Source of the DNA: Sediminibacillus terrae
GTDB taxonomy: Bacteria > Bacillota > Bacilli > Bacillales > Amphibacillaceae
Assembly (NCBI RefSeq): GCF_009602435.1
Contig: NZ_VZDQ01000025.1
Span: forward strand, 62,001 to 126,000
Reading direction: 5' to 3'
DNA length: 64,000 bases
Part shown: positions 1 through 8,713 of the stretch, in pieces
How positions within the stretch are numbered: the first letter of the stretch is position 1
Layout of the letters: every line of letters begins with the position of its first letter
Program-made: the position numbers and the translations under genes
The notes under the pieces: model-generated
Told to the model about the DNA's origin: nothing
The model's input: only the letters and a program-made list of their open reading frames with translations
Databases searched by the model: none

Positions 1-373
1 AATGAAAAAGAAGAATAACAAAATTAAAGTGTTAGCGACTTCTTAACTGAACTATATTTATTGATTATATAAGATGTTTAACATAACTTTTGACATGCTC
101 TTACTGTAATATCTTCCATGCTATTAAATAAACTCTACAAATGAAAATGAATGGATATTTAAATCTCGCTGTAACTCTTAATATCCCCTTACGAGTCATG
201 AAACTTGTGGGAGGATATTAAGAGTGCTTTGTTGAATGTAATAAAACCCCTTATGATAAGGAGTTTGCCGCCTTCTGTTATGTTTTTTTATAAAAGGGTT
301 GATTATTTTAGTAGCGGATTTAGATAAGATTCACGAATTTTCCAATTTGAAATAAAATAATGCAGAGGTGATC
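1..373. other. Intergenic region with an inverted repeat
   Basis: No coding region is supported here. The visible structure is a 13-bp perfect inverted repeat (ACTCTTAATATCC at 174-186, GGATATTAAGAGT at 213-225) around a 26-nt loop, followed by a short CCTTAT/ATAAGG hairpin near 247-260. Neither is followed by a U-run, so they are not convincing terminators; an operator or leader structure is possible. Confidence 0.4.
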
Positions 374-748
374 ATGGTGTGTTTGGACAACGGTGCAATT
401 GAACAACAGGCAAAAGGCTGCTTTATAGAAATTCAGAAAAATTCAATCTATAAACCGATTAAGTTAATTTTGGCTGACGGAACGTCTATACTAGTCCAGA
501 ATAATACTGAATTCAAATTTTTAAATTCCACTGTTTTAATTGATAAAATAATCTTATCAGACGATGATGGGAAACTTTACTCTATAAAATCAAATCTGAA
601 TGGATTACGCTTTGCAAAGGGCGAAATAAATTATTATGAATATTTATGGTATTGTAAAAGAGAAATCGGGATCCTAATAACCATACTGCTTATGTCATTC
701 GGTGTTTTTATTTCATTAGGGTGGCTTTTATTGAAATATTTAGTGTAA
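374..748 (+). CDS. Small C-terminally anchored hypothetical protein
   Basis: About 124 residues; family not recognised. The first ~95 residues are soluble with alternating beta-rich stretches. Residues ~97-122 form a hydrophobic segment (GILITILLMSFGVFISLG) that should be a single C-terminal membrane anchor. The start is set at ATG 374 because AGAGG lies 5 nt upstream; the in-frame GTG at 368 overlaps that site. It stands alone, convergent with lgt. No function is proposed. Confidence 0.55.
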   Translation: MVCLDNGAIEQQAKGCFIEIQKNSIYKPIKLILADGTSILVQNNTEFKFLNSTVLIDKIILSDDDGKLYSIKSNLNGLRFAKGEINYYEYLWYCKREIGILITILLMSFGVFISLGWLLLKYLV

Positions 749-814
749 ATAACACACCATTTTACAATGTGTGTAATTCATATAGAATTACAAGATTATT
801 TCCACATAAATATG

Positions 815-844
815 GCCGCCCTCTTATAAATAAAGTTAGGCGGC
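815..844 (-). terminator. Hairpin downstream of lgt
   Basis: GCCGCC (815-820) pairs with GGCGGC (839-844), with additional A/T pairing inside the loop. It lies 40 nt past the lgt stop. The U-run is weak, so termination is likely but not certain. Confidence 0.45.
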
Positions 845-883
845 GAAATAAATTAATATAAGTTAGTGACTGGTCTTTACAAG

Positions 884-1714
884 TTATTTTTGATCTATTC
901 TATTATAATGTACTCTTATTTTAAGGAAATAACGACGATAGATGATTGTACAAATAGCCCAAACAATGAGCACAACAGAGATAACTTGCGCAGTGCGAAG
1001 ATTCCAAATCATATATAAACTATCTGTACGCATCGCTTCTATAAAGAAACGACCAAACGAATACCAGATGACATAACTTAAGAAAACCTCTCCTCTAATT
1101 GGATTGTACTTTCTAAGTATTATTAATAGGGTGAATCCTGTAATATTCCACAAAGATTCATATAAAAAAGTTGGATGGTATAGAATACCATCAATGGCCA
1201 TTTGGTTGATAATGAAATTTGGCAAGTGTTGCATGAAATTATTATAAAATTCTTCAGATACAGGTCCCCCGTGTGCTTCCTGGTTCATGAAGTTCCCCCA
1301 GCGTCCAATTGCTTGACCCAGAATAATACTTGGGGCAGCAATATCTACGAGTTTCCAAAAAGAAACCTTACGCACCCTTGCAAAAATCAAACCTGTTAAG
1401 GTGGCTCCGATTATAGCACCATGAATGGCGATACCACCTTCCCATATTGCAACTATGTCGATAAGAGGCCTCTCAGCATAACGTTCCCACTCGAATGCTA
1501 CATAATAGATTCGTGCGCATAATATTGCAATTGGAATTGCATAAACCACCAGGTCGACGAATGTTTCTTTGCTTACACCAATACGTTCTGCTTCTCGTAG
1601 AGCGAGAACCAATCCTAAATAGGCCCCAGCAGCAATGATGACACCGTACCAATATATAGTTAAAGGCCCCAATTCGATAAATACTCGACTTAAAGGTTCG
1701 GCCTCATAATTCAC
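884..1714 (-). CDS. lgt: Prolipoprotein diacylglyceryl transferase Lgt
   Basis: Integral membrane enzyme that moves a diacylglyceryl group from phosphatidylglycerol to the lipobox cysteine of prelipoproteins, the first step of lipoprotein maturation. The 276 residues match the family length, with about seven hydrophobic segments. The Lgt signature is visible as [14 protein letters not shown] in the middle, followed by [11 protein letters not shown] and a C-terminal RG-E motif. It probably serves the lipoproteins encoded in this window (the 13200, 24048, 49787 and 59809 genes). It may be an extra copy, since Bacillaceae usually carry lgt next to hprK; that is inference. ATG at 1714 is preceded by a GGAGGAA-like site. 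Confidence 0.93.
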   Translation of the reverse strand: MNYEAEPLSRVFIELGPLTIYWYGVIIAAGAYLGLVLALREAERIGVSKETFVDLVVYAIPIAILCARIYYVAFEWERYAERPLIDIVAIWEGGIAIHGAIIGATLTGLIFARVRKVSFWKLVDIAAPSIILGQAIGRWGNFMNQEAHGGPVSEEFYNNFMQHLPNFIINQMAIDGILYHPTFLYESLWNITGFTLLIILRKYNPIRGEVFLSYVIWYSFGRFFIEAMRTDSLYMIWNLRTAQVISVVLIVWAICTIIYRRYFLKIRVHYNRIDQK

Positions 1715-1854
1715 CTAAATTCCTCCTTCATGAATGTAGAATATAGTTCTGTTCACTTTAAAGATGAAGAAAAATTATCAAGAAATTGTGGAGAACTTAG
1801 TAATATTCTATGAAGGATTATACTAGTTTTATAGAAATATAATATGCTCTGAAG

Positions 1855-2607
1855 TTAATTTAGAACAAGGAGTGGAGAGCCCACTTGAATAGCCTTATTG
1901 CTAATGGCCAATTGCACATTGTTTTTTGGAAAAGCTGTCTCGGCTGTATCCTTCATCAGAGGAGAGTAACCTTCTAAAATTGTTTGGCTGCTATCGGAGT
2001 ATTTATTTGTGATTTTTCCATCCAGTTCCTCAACGAGAAGTTTAGCATATTTATCTATTCTTTCTTCTGGTACTCTTTTGTAGAACTTTTTTTCAATCAT
2101 AAGGTTCAATTGTGGAGAAATGCCAGTAATACCTAGTTGGTGTTTTAACGTTTTCCAACGCTTGAGAGCATTCTGCTCATCAACCCACGGTCCCTTTATC
2201 TTTACTAATAAGTATACTTCATATTGGTCTAAACCTTCTTTTTCTACTCCCACCCATTTCATTTGTAGGTAGGCACTGTTCGATAACTTTTTCTCGCCTG
2301 TAAATTCTAAAATATGATGACCGTTATCATGCCCCACTTGTAATAAAGTAATTGTAAATGCATCCTCTAGTTTAGAGGCTTTTTGAAAAAAATCCTTTCT
2401 ATTCATGTATACTTCTTCCTTGTTACTGTGAGAAATAATGTACTGAATAGAACCAGTCTCTTGATCATCTTTTACTAACGTTACTAGTTCTTTCGGAAAT
2501 TCGAATGCACGTGCTGAAATTATATGAAAGGATAATCCAAAAATTATGAGGGAAAAAGACAACCCGATAGTAATGCTATTCAGAAAAATCTGATTATGAA
2601 CCTTCAT
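1855..2607 (-). CDS. YwmB-family protein
   Basis: 250 residues with an N-terminal hydrophobic segment (residues ~11-33) that acts as signal peptide or anchor, so most of the chain is extracytoplasmic. The soluble part and the C-terminal 'GSPLLVLN' ending resemble the Bacillus YwmB family, described as having a TATA-box-binding-protein-like fold and no established biochemical role. In B. subtilis ywmB lies near spoIID/murAA; here it sits alone between lgt and a DUF302 gene, so this may be a second, accessory copy. Family assignment rests on overall sequence character. Confidence 0.6.
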   Translation of the reverse strand: MKVHNQIFLNSITIGLSFSLIIFGLSFHIISARAFEFPKELVTLVKDDQETGSIQYIISHSNKEEVYMNRKDFFQKASKLEDAFTITLLQVGHDNGHHILEFTGEKKLSNSAYLQMKWVGVEKEGLDQYEVYLLVKIKGPWVDEQNALKRWKTLKHQLGITGISPQLNLMIEKKFYKRVPEERIDKYAKLLVEELDGKITNKYSDSSQTILEGYSPLMKDTAETAFPKNNVQLAISNKAIQVGSPLLVLN

Positions 2608-2782
2608 AATTAATCTCCCTTAATCTTAATAGCTTGTATATATCACCTATAATTGACACTTAGGTTACAGTTTATACATTAAGGTCATAGCTTAATAGAT
2701 TTAGAAGAAGATTTTTTTAGTTTTGTTTATACGGAACTGGGTATGTGTATAATAGAATAAAAAATTAAGAGAGGTGGAAGTT

Positions 2783-3169
2783 ATGCAATTTGATTTTACG
2801 AAAGAAACATCCAAAACCGTAGATGAGGTTATTTCTTCTCTGGAAAACTCTTTAAAAGAAGAAAAATTCGGTGTTCTTTGGAACTTTGATTTAACGGGTA
2901 AGTTACAAGAAAAAGGGATGGGATTTAATACTCCTTATAGAGTATTAGAAGTCTGTAATCCAGTTGAAGCGGATCGTGTCCTTCAGGAGAACAAAATGGT
3001 CGGTTATTTTCTTCCGTGTAAAATAGTCGTATATGAAGAAGAAGGACAAGTGAAAGTAGGTATGCCGAAACCAACAACATTAATTGGGTTGGCTGATGAT
3101 GAAAAATTAGCTGAAATTGCTGAAGATGTTGAACAGCGCTTGCAATCATCTATTGAAAAAGCAATTTAA
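2783..3169 (+). CDS. DUF302 domain protein
   Basis: 128 residues covering a single DUF302 domain (a small alpha/beta fold found in bacteria and archaea, function unknown). Typical features are an N-terminal 'ETSKTVDEVISSLENSLKEE' segment, 'YRVLEVCNPVEADRVLQ' and 'GYFLPCKIVVYEE', with two cysteines in the places usual for the family. ATG 2783 is preferred over the in-frame GTG 2774 because GAGGTG (2771-2776) is then 6 nt upstream. A TATAAT box at 2748-2753 suggests its own promoter. DUF302 genes often sit near metal or sulfur genes, which fits the copper island that begins downstream, but no role is shown. Confidence 0.85.
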   Translation: MQFDFTKETSKTVDEVISSLENSLKEEKFGVLWNFDLTGKLQEKGMGFNTPYRVLEVCNPVEADRVLQENKMVGYFLPCKIVVYEEEGQVKVGMPKPTTLIGLADDEKLAEIAEDVEQRLQSSIEKAI

Positions 3170-3189
3170 TAAAAAAGATAAATTAGATT

Positions 3190-3217
3190 GCCGCCCATTT
3201 ATTATGGGTGGCTTTTT
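3190..3217 (+). terminator. Rho-independent terminator after the DUF302 gene
   Basis: Stem GCCGCCCAT (3190-3198) / ATGGGTGGC (3204-3212), 5-nt loop, then TTTTT. Confidence 0.85.
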
Positions 3218-3241
3218 CTGCTCTAAAATAATATTGAAATT

Positions 3242-3259
3242 TACACAGAATCTGCACAA
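3242..3259 (+). promoter_or_regulatory. 11-bp direct repeat, candidate response-regulator site
   Basis: TACACAG (3242-3248) and TGCACAA (3253-3259) are offset by exactly 11 bp, upstream of the 3381 gene. The same arrangement recurs before other genes of the island. Confidence 0.45.
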
Positions 3260-3380
3260 CATCAATGTAGGATGAAAAGAGACTTTAGAAAAATATTTTT
3301 TTATTTGAACGTTATGAAGGACGTTTACTAGTGCGCACATGTTGAAGATTCTAAATGACTTTAAAGCGTGGAGGTAAGGG

Positions 3381-4109
3381 ATGTATCAATTTTTTAGTGA
3401 AATAAGTAATGTCTTTAGTCAACCTTTTTTTAACTTAGCTTTACAGTGGGAAGGTGTTCCTCTTCTCTCTGCTTTTTTACTCGGTTTAGTGGGAGCCATA
3501 GCACCTTGTCAATTTACAGGTAATATTGGAGCCATAACTATTTATGGGAATCGATCATTGCAATCCAACGTACCCTGGCTTCATGTTTTGCTCTTTATCA
3601 TAGGGAAAATTTTCGTATTTTCCACCTTAGGGTTAATCGTTTGGATGCTTGGAAAAGAAATTCAGTCCAGTTTAACCTCGTACATACCGTTTATTAGGAA
3701 AATGATTGGTCCGTTTCTAATTGTCATCGGATTATTCATGCTGGGCATTTTCCGTATGAGATGGAGTATAAAATTAGCTGAAATTCCCGAAAGATTTTTG
3801 AGAGATAGTTATTGGGGAAGCTTTCTTATGGGCGTGAGTTTTACTCTGGCTTTTTGTCCAACCATGTTTATTTTGTTCTTTATGACGTTAATGCCGGTCG
3901 TCTTATCTACGTCATACGGGGCGGTGCTACCTTCCGTTTTTGCAGTGGGAACTTCTATTCCTTTAATTGTTTCCATTTTCCTAATTTGGTACTTCAATTT
4001 AGGAGGATCATTCATGAAAAAAGGGCGAAAGATTGGTGGGCTAGTTCAGAAAGCTGCTGGATGGATCTTAATTGCGGTTGGTATTTTGGATGCTTTAACT
4101 TATTGGTGA
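3381..4109 (+). CDS. CcdA/DsbD-like (TauE/SafE-type) membrane protein
   Basis: 242-residue polytopic membrane protein with about six hydrophobic segments. Two motifs, 'GAIAPCQFTGNIGAI' near residue 41 and 'LAFCPTMFILFF' near residue 158, place one Pro-Cys and one Cys-Pro at the start of symmetric helices, the pattern of the CcdA/DsbD transmembrane domain. Database names for such proteins include 'sulfite exporter TauE/SafE family'. It may pass electrons or a metal across the membrane. ATG 3381 has GGAGGTAAGGG just upstream. It is followed after 77 nt by a multicopper oxidase and probably co-transcribed with it, which points to copper handling or thiol redox homeostasis. Substrate is not deducible. 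Confidence 0.7.
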   Translation: MYQFFSEISNVFSQPFFNLALQWEGVPLLSAFLLGLVGAIAPCQFTGNIGAITIYGNRSLQSNVPWLHVLLFIIGKIFVFSTLGLIVWMLGKEIQSSLTSYIPFIRKMIGPFLIVIGLFMLGIFRMRWSIKLAEIPERFLRDSYWGSFLMGVSFTLAFCPTMFILFFMTLMPVVLSTSYGAVLPSVFAVGTSIPLIVSIFLIWYFNLGGSFMKKGRKIGGLVQKAAGWILIAVGILDALTYW

Positions 4110-4186
4110 ACAAACATGGCTTTCTAGGTTTAATACAGTAAGGATGAGGTTATGGAAAGGATAAATACTACAGGGAGGTATTTTAA

Positions 4187-5074
4187 ATGCATACACCAGA
4201 TCAGCAACAACTTTATGGGGAGAAAAAGGATGGGATAAAATATTTTGAGCTAACAGCTGAACCAGTCCGAAAAGAATTATTGAACGGAGTGTTTATTGAA
4301 GGATGGGGTTATAATGGTTCTATACCAGGGCCAACTATCATAGTAAACCCGGGTGACCAAGTGAACATAAGGGTGAATAATGAGCTTCCGGAGTCAACAA
4401 GTGTCCATTGGCACGGACTAGATATTCCCGTAGAAATGGACGGTAGCGTGACCCTCCAACCTTCTCCTAAGATAGAGCCAGGACAGTATTATGATTATCG
4501 ATTTACTGTAATTAATGCTCCAGGTACTCACATGTATCACTCTCACTATAACTCAATGAAACAGCAAATGATGGGACTTGGAGGAGGTTTCATAATCAAA
4601 GAGAAAAATGATCCTGTTGAGCATGATTATTTCCTTTTATTGCAAGAATTTGCTTTAAAGGATTTAGAGCATGGAAGTGTGGAAAAAGGAACATATGAAA
4701 TAAACCCACACTCCCACGCATTTAATTTCTACACCATAAACGGACGTTGCTTTCCTGATGTTAGCCCGATGGAAACAGAAGAAGGGGAAAAGGTGAGGAT
4801 CCGGCTAGGAAGTATTGGTCACAGCCCCGATCCCATGCATATCCATGGCCATCAGTTCGAAATTGAAAACCAAGATGGAAATCCACTTCCGGATGCAATG
4901 AAAATGAAGAGGAACAGCGTTACCTTGTCACCGGGTGAAACTTTTGACTTGATAGTTGACCCAAATAACCCAGGAGAGTGGCCGTTTCATTGTCACACGC
5001 CCCATCATATGTCAAATAATCACGCAGAGGGGCACGGAGGTATGATGACATCACTGAAGTATATAAAGGGATAA
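4187..5074 (+). CDS. Two-domain multicopper oxidase, apparently cytoplasmic
   Basis: 295 residues, the length of two-domain multicopper oxidases. The copper motifs are visible in order: SVHWHGLDIP, MYHSHYN, DPMHIHGHQF and HCHTPHHMSNN. The third motif has Asp (GAT codon) where the family normally has the first His of HPMHIHG, a type-1 copper ligand, so that site may be altered. No signal peptide is present: translation starts MHTPDQQQ at ATG 4187 after a strong AGGGAGG site, whereas the paralogue at 24967 begins with a secretion signal and aligns from 'EEDGVKRFELTAEPV'. The downstream axial-Met region has the 'GGMM' seen in the paralogue. A role in Cu(I) oxidation is inferred from the island. 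Confidence 0.88.
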   Translation: MHTPDQQQLYGEKKDGIKYFELTAEPVRKELLNGVFIEGWGYNGSIPGPTIIVNPGDQVNIRVNNELPESTSVHWHGLDIPVEMDGSVTLQPSPKIEPGQYYDYRFTVINAPGTHMYHSHYNSMKQQMMGLGGGFIIKEKNDPVEHDYFLLLQEFALKDLEHGSVEKGTYEINPHSHAFNFYTINGRCFPDVSPMETEEGEKVRIRLGSIGHSPDPMHIHGHQFEIENQDGNPLPDAMKMKRNSVTLSPGETFDLIVDPNNPGEWPFHCHTPHHMSNNHAEGHGGMMTSLKYIKG

Positions 5075-5096
5075 AAATTCATGTTCAATCTATTTT

Positions 5097-5135
5097 AAGA
5101 ATGATACCTGATCAAATAGGTATCATTCTTCTTTT
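5097..5135 (+). terminator. Terminator after the first multicopper oxidase
   Basis: AAGAATGATACCT (5097-5109) pairs perfectly with AGGTATCATTCTT (5118-5130), followed by CTTTTT. Confidence 0.88.
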
Positions 5136-5176
5136 TACGATAAAGTATTGTATTTATGAATGGCAGGTATGGAAAA

Positions 5177-5194
5177 TGCATAAAATCTGCACAA
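5177..5194 (+). promoter_or_regulatory. 11-bp direct repeat, candidate response-regulator site
   Basis: TGCATAA (5177-5183) and TGCACAA (5188-5194), offset 11 bp, 46 nt before the permease start. Confidence 0.5.
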
Positions 5195-5240
5195 AGAATG
5201 GGTAGTGACGGTAAGTAGACTGTGTCAAAGGAGTGATTTT

Positions 5241-6539
5241 ATGGAAGAGTATAAAAAAAATAGCCTTTCGCTCATAGGGGCAATAGGACTTGGAACAGGA
5301 GTTATGATAAGTGCGGGAATCTTTGCTTTACTAGGACAGATTGCAGAATTAGCTGGAACATGGTTTCCACTCATGTTTATTGTAGGGGGGATAGTGACAG
5401 GATTTAGCGCTTACTCTTACGTTAAAATGAGCAATGAGTATCCTTCTGCTGGTGGAATAGGAATGTTCCTAGTAAAAGCTTATGGAAAGGGTACATTGAC
5501 TGCTTCAGCTGCTATGCTGATGGCCGTATCGATGGTGATCAATCAAAGTTTAGTGGCCCGGACTTTTGGAACTTATACTTTGCAAATATTTAATATAGAT
5601 GAAGGGAGCTTCCTTGTTCCTGTTCTCGGTGTAGGATTGCTTTTATTCGCTTTTATAGTAAATATTTCGGGTAATAGCTTTATTCAAACGTTTACGTCCA
5701 TTATTTCCCTCCTAAAAATAATAGGTTTAGTCGTGTTTGCTATGGGAGGATTATGGGTGGCCGGTTTTTCTGTTGTTCCAGCAGGGGGAGGAAGCGGTAC
5801 GCCTGATTCGACGGTGGCTAGTATGATTGCTGCTATAGCTTTAACCATCCTTTCATTTAAAGGTTTCACAACGATTACTAATAGCGGTTCAGAGATTGTG
5901 AATCCAAAGAAAAATATTGGAAGAGCGATCATAGCTACCATCTTAATTAGCCTTGTTGTTTATCTGCTTGTAGCATGGGCTGTTTCAAGCAATTTATCCT
6001 TGAGTAATATTATTGAAGCGAAGAACTATTCCCTTGCAGAAGCAGCTAGGCCTGCCTTTGGTGACTTCGGGGTTTGGTTCACAGTTGCTATTGCTATTAT
6101 AGCTACCATTTCAGGTATTGTTGCAAGTGTTTTCGCTGTTTCACGTATGTTGGCTATGCTTACGGATATGAAATTAATTCCTCATAAGCATTTTGGCATG
6201 CCAGGAAGAGTTCAAAAACACACCCTTGTATATACAGTGGTGTTGGCGATGTTTCTAGCAGTCGTCTTCGATTTAACTCGGATTGCATCTGTAGGGGCTA
6301 TTTTATATCTTGTCATGGATATGATTGTCCACTGGGGAGTTTTCAAACATTTACGAAAGAAAGTTAATGCTAATTCCGGAATTGTATTAACTGCTTTATT
6401 GTTAGATGCTATTGTATTGTTGGCTTTCACATGGGTGAAGTTGAATACCGACTGGTTGATCGTAGCTGTCTCTATATTATTTATTGTATTAATTTTTATT
6501 GGTGAACACTTGTTTTTGAAGAACAGACCAGCGAAGTGA
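5241..6539 (+). CDS. APC-superfamily amino-acid permease
   Basis: 432 residues with about 12 hydrophobic segments. The N-terminus has the APC hallmark 'GLGTGVMISAGIFALLGQ' in helix 1, and 'FKGFTTITNSGSEIVNPKKN' marks the helix 6 to loop region. Substrate is probably an amino acid or other small amine, but cannot be specified. ATG 5241 is chosen because AAAGGAGTGAT lies 6 nt upstream; an upstream in-frame start would place that site inside the gene. It is flanked on both sides by copper genes and its upstream region carries the same 11-bp direct repeat as they do, which suggests co-regulation (inference). Confidence 0.85.
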   Translation: MEEYKKNSLSLIGAIGLGTGVMISAGIFALLGQIAELAGTWFPLMFIVGGIVTGFSAYSYVKMSNEYPSAGGIGMFLVKAYGKGTLTASAAMLMAVSMVINQSLVARTFGTYTLQIFNIDEGSFLVPVLGVGLLLFAFIVNISGNSFIQTFTSIISLLKIIGLVVFAMGGLWVAGFSVVPAGGGSGTPDSTVASMIAAIALTILSFKGFTTITNSGSEIVNPKKNIGRAIIATILISLVVYLLVAWAVSSNLSLSNIIEAKNYSLAEAARPAFGDFGVWFTVAIAIIATISGIVASVFAVSRMLAMLTDMKLIPHKHFGMPGRVQKHTLVYTVVLAMFLAVVFDLTRIASVGAILYLVMDMIVHWGVFKHLRKKVNANSGIVLTALLLDAIVLLAFTWVKLNTDWLIVAVSILFIVLIFIGEHLFLKNRPAK

Positions 6540-6631
6540 GCCAATTCATTAATAAAACAGAGCACAATAAAAACACCATTATTAAAATATAGAAGGGTGT
6601 TTCTTACTGGTTGAGTGTACAAAATTTATTC

Positions 6632-6649
6632 TGCACAAATTATGCACGT
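6632..6649 (+). promoter_or_regulatory. 11-bp direct repeat, candidate response-regulator site
   Basis: TGCACAA (6632-6638) and TGCACGT (6643-6649), offset 11 bp. It lies 230 nt before the SHOCT gene, farther than the other copies. Confidence 0.4.
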
Positions 6650-6779
6650 GTGTACTTTATCATTAGAAATAAGTTTACATTCAATGTGCTTATGTTTTTT
6701 TCCGGTATTTCAAAATATATGAATCATTGAAGTAAATTAAGATGATTTAAACACTAATGAAACCAAACCAAATGAATTA

Positions 6780-6819
6780 TTTAAAAACGTCGTACTTACA
6801 ATAGAACGACGTTTTTAAA
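6780..6819. terminator. Bidirectional terminator-like palindrome
   Basis: TTTAAAAACGTCGT (6780-6793) pairs perfectly with ACGACGTTTTTAAA (6806-6819) around a 12-nt loop; U-runs exist on both strands. Confidence 0.75.
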
Positions 6820-6831
6820 CAGATTAATTTT

Positions 6832-6847
6832 ATACGGTCCGTGGTAT
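6832..6847 (+). promoter_or_regulatory. CsoR-like copper operator
   Basis: ATACGGTCCGTGGTAT; its reverse complement begins ATACCAC, as does the operator at csoR. It lies 31 nt before the SHOCT gene start. Confidence 0.5.
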
Positions 6848-6878
6848 AGGTATGTAAAATGAAAAGGAGGTATTGTTT

Positions 6879-7109
6879 ATGAATGGAATGATGAACGGAA
6901 GCGGTATGGGGAGCGGCTTTTTCGGTTATGGATTATTAGGTCTTATTATTTTAGTGGCCATTATTTTAATTGTCGTGTGGATGATGAAACCAAATACGAG
7001 TAAAAAACCTCCTCAAGATGGATCCTTAGAATCTTTAAAGCGCAGATTGGCAAACGGAGAAATATCTGAAGAAGAATACGACCGATTAAAAAAGAAACTA
7101 GAACAGTAG
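6879..7109 (+). CDS. Small membrane protein with C-terminal SHOCT domain
   Basis: 76 residues. The N-terminus is Gly/Met-rich (MNGMMNGSGMGSGF), then one membrane helix (residues ~16-36). A SHOCT motif (LKRRLANGEISEEEYDRLKK) occupies the last 28 residues; SHOCT is a short oligomerisation module. ATG 6879 has AAAGGAGG 8 nt upstream; the in-frame TTG 6873 is too close to it. The gene is 24 nt from the multicopper oxidase downstream and probably in one operon with it. The Met-rich start may bind copper, or the protein may anchor the oxidase; both are inference. Confidence 0.8.
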   Translation: MNGMMNGSGMGSGFFGYGLLGLIILVAIILIVVWMMKPNTSKKPPQDGSLESLKRRLANGEISEEEYDRLKKKLEQ

Positions 7110-7133
7110 TGAAAGTCTGGAGAGGTGAAACAA

Positions 7134-8663
7134 ATGAACCGAAAGATCATTGGATCAATTCTTATAGCTGTCTTATTAGGTTTTGGAGTATGGATGTTTT
7201 TCCAATCTCCATTTTCAGGCTCGACCCAGCAATCCTTACCGGCAGGAGTCCAACAAGATGGGGTAAGCATTATGGATCTGGAGACACAAAAAGCTGGAAA
7301 TCGACCTGTCAAAACCTTTGAACTAAAAGCCAAAGAAACAATCTGGAAAATAAATGAGAGCAAAGAAGTGGAAGCCTGGACGTATAATGGAAAGGTTCCT
7401 GGGGAGCCCATTCATGTCACTGAAGGGGATTATGTGAAGGTGCGTTTGAAAAATCAACTGGATGTCCCTGTGACGATCCATTGGCATGGAATGATTTTGC
7501 CTAACCAAATGGATGGGGTGCCTGGGCTGACTCAAGATGCTGTTCAGCCTGGGGATACGTTTACTTATGAGTTTATAGCTAACGATGCAGGTACCTATTG
7601 GTATCATTCACATCAGCATAGTTCAAAGCAAGTAGATAAAGGGCTATATGGACCATTAGTAATTGAAGAAAAAAGCAAGAAATTTGAAAAAGATAAAACG
7701 TTCATACTAGATGAGTGGGCTGTGAATCAAGAGAAGCAAAGCTTATCGAATATGGGTGGAATGATGATGGGGTCCATGTCTGGAGACGGAGAAGCTGATA
7801 CAAAGCAGATGTATGATACGTTAACGGTGAATGGTAAATCGGGTTCAGCCATTCAGCCATTAGAGTTGGAGGCAGGAGAAACCGCACGTTTGCGTTTTGT
7901 TAATGCTGGTTATCAACGACATCGATTAGTTTTTCCGAAAGGTTCTATGAAGGTATTAGCAACGGATGCTGAAGATGTGAAGCAAGTTGGAGAATCAATA
8001 AACACTTTGGAAATTGCACCTGGTGAACGTATTGATGTGGCCTATACAAAAGAAAAGAAAGGTCTAGAGGTTATTGGAGAAGATCCTCAATTGCAAAATG
8101 CTGACCAAATGAAAATCCCGGTTGTTTCCAATGGAAAAGAGAACATGTCAGATGGCAATGATTTGAATGTAGAGACTGCATCCTCCATAGGAAGTGGCAC
8201 ATCTAAAGGAAGTGAACAATTATTATTCGATAAGGTGCCTGAAACCGATGTTTCTTACCAAATGGATTTAAGTATGGGGATGAATATGGGAGAAGGAATG
8301 GCCTTTCAAATTAATGATAAAGTTTTCCCTGATACCCCTATGATTTCCGTAGAAGAAGGAGACATTGTCAAGGTGAAAATCAAAAACACTGGTATGCTTA
8401 ACCATCCGATGCATTTACATGGGCATCGTTTTCAAGTGCAATCGAGAAACGGGAAACCTTATGATGCTCCGATCGTTAAAGATTTAATTCATGTGAAGCC
8501 TGGTGAAACTTACACAGTCTACTTTAAAGCTGATAACAAGGGGGAGTGGTTATTTCACTGTCACGATAATAACCATGCTGATCGCGGAATGGTGACTATC
8601 GTTGATTATGAGGGTGTTTATTCACCGTTTGGATTAGGTGGGGAAAATAGTAACCAGCCATGA
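7134..8663 (+). CDS. Three-domain multicopper oxidase, membrane-anchored or secreted
   Basis: 509 residues in the CumA/Mco-like cupredoxin layout. An N-terminal hydrophobic segment (residues ~5-24) exports or anchors it. The full ligand set is visible: TIHWHGMILP, YWYHSHQHS, HPMHLHGHRF and HCHDNNHADRGM, with the type-1 axial Met in the usual place. A Met-rich insert (MGGMMMGSMSG and MDLSMGMNMGEGM) resembles the Met-rich segments that favour Cu(I) oxidation in CueO-type enzymes. Start ATG 7134 follows GGAGAGGTG. It follows the SHOCT gene and a CsoR-like operator, so it probably detoxifies Cu(I) outside the membrane, using O2. Confidence 0.93.
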   Translation: MNRKIIGSILIAVLLGFGVWMFFQSPFSGSTQQSLPAGVQQDGVSIMDLETQKAGNRPVKTFELKAKETIWKINESKEVEAWTYNGKVPGEPIHVTEGDYVKVRLKNQLDVPVTIHWHGMILPNQMDGVPGLTQDAVQPGDTFTYEFIANDAGTYWYHSHQHSSKQVDKGLYGPLVIEEKSKKFEKDKTFILDEWAVNQEKQSLSNMGGMMMGSMSGDGEADTKQMYDTLTVNGKSGSAIQPLELEAGETARLRFVNAGYQRHRLVFPKGSMKVLATDAEDVKQVGESINTLEIAPGERIDVAYTKEKKGLEVIGEDPQLQNADQMKIPVVSNGKENMSDGNDLNVETASSIGSGTSKGSEQLLFDKVPETDVSYQMDLSMGMNMGEGMAFQINDKVFPDTPMISVEEGDIVKVKIKNTGMLNHPMHLHGHRFQVQSRNGKPYDAPIVKDLIHVKPGETYTVYFKADNKGEWLFHCHDNNHADRGMVTIVDYEGVYSPFGLGGENSNQP

Positions 8664-8671
8664 AACAAAAC

Positions 8672-8713
8672 AAAAATAAAGACGATTCCTTTTTGGGAAT
8701 CGTCTTTATTTTT
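8672..8713. terminator. Bidirectional terminator between convergent genes
   Basis: 18-bp perfect stem (8672-8689 with 8696-8713) around a 6-nt loop with A and T runs at the ends. It serves both the oxidase and the methyltransferase. Confidence 0.9.

Larger units (their letters stand above)
6540..6878. other. Regulatory intergenic region before the SHOCT/oxidase operon
   Basis: No gene is visible. The region holds a weak AAACACC/GGTGTTT hairpin (6571-6602) after the permease, an 11-bp direct repeat (6632-6649), a long perfect terminator-like palindrome (6780-6819) and a CsoR-like operator (6832-6847), so it appears to combine termination of the permease unit with dual copper control of the next operon. 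Confidence 0.55.
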
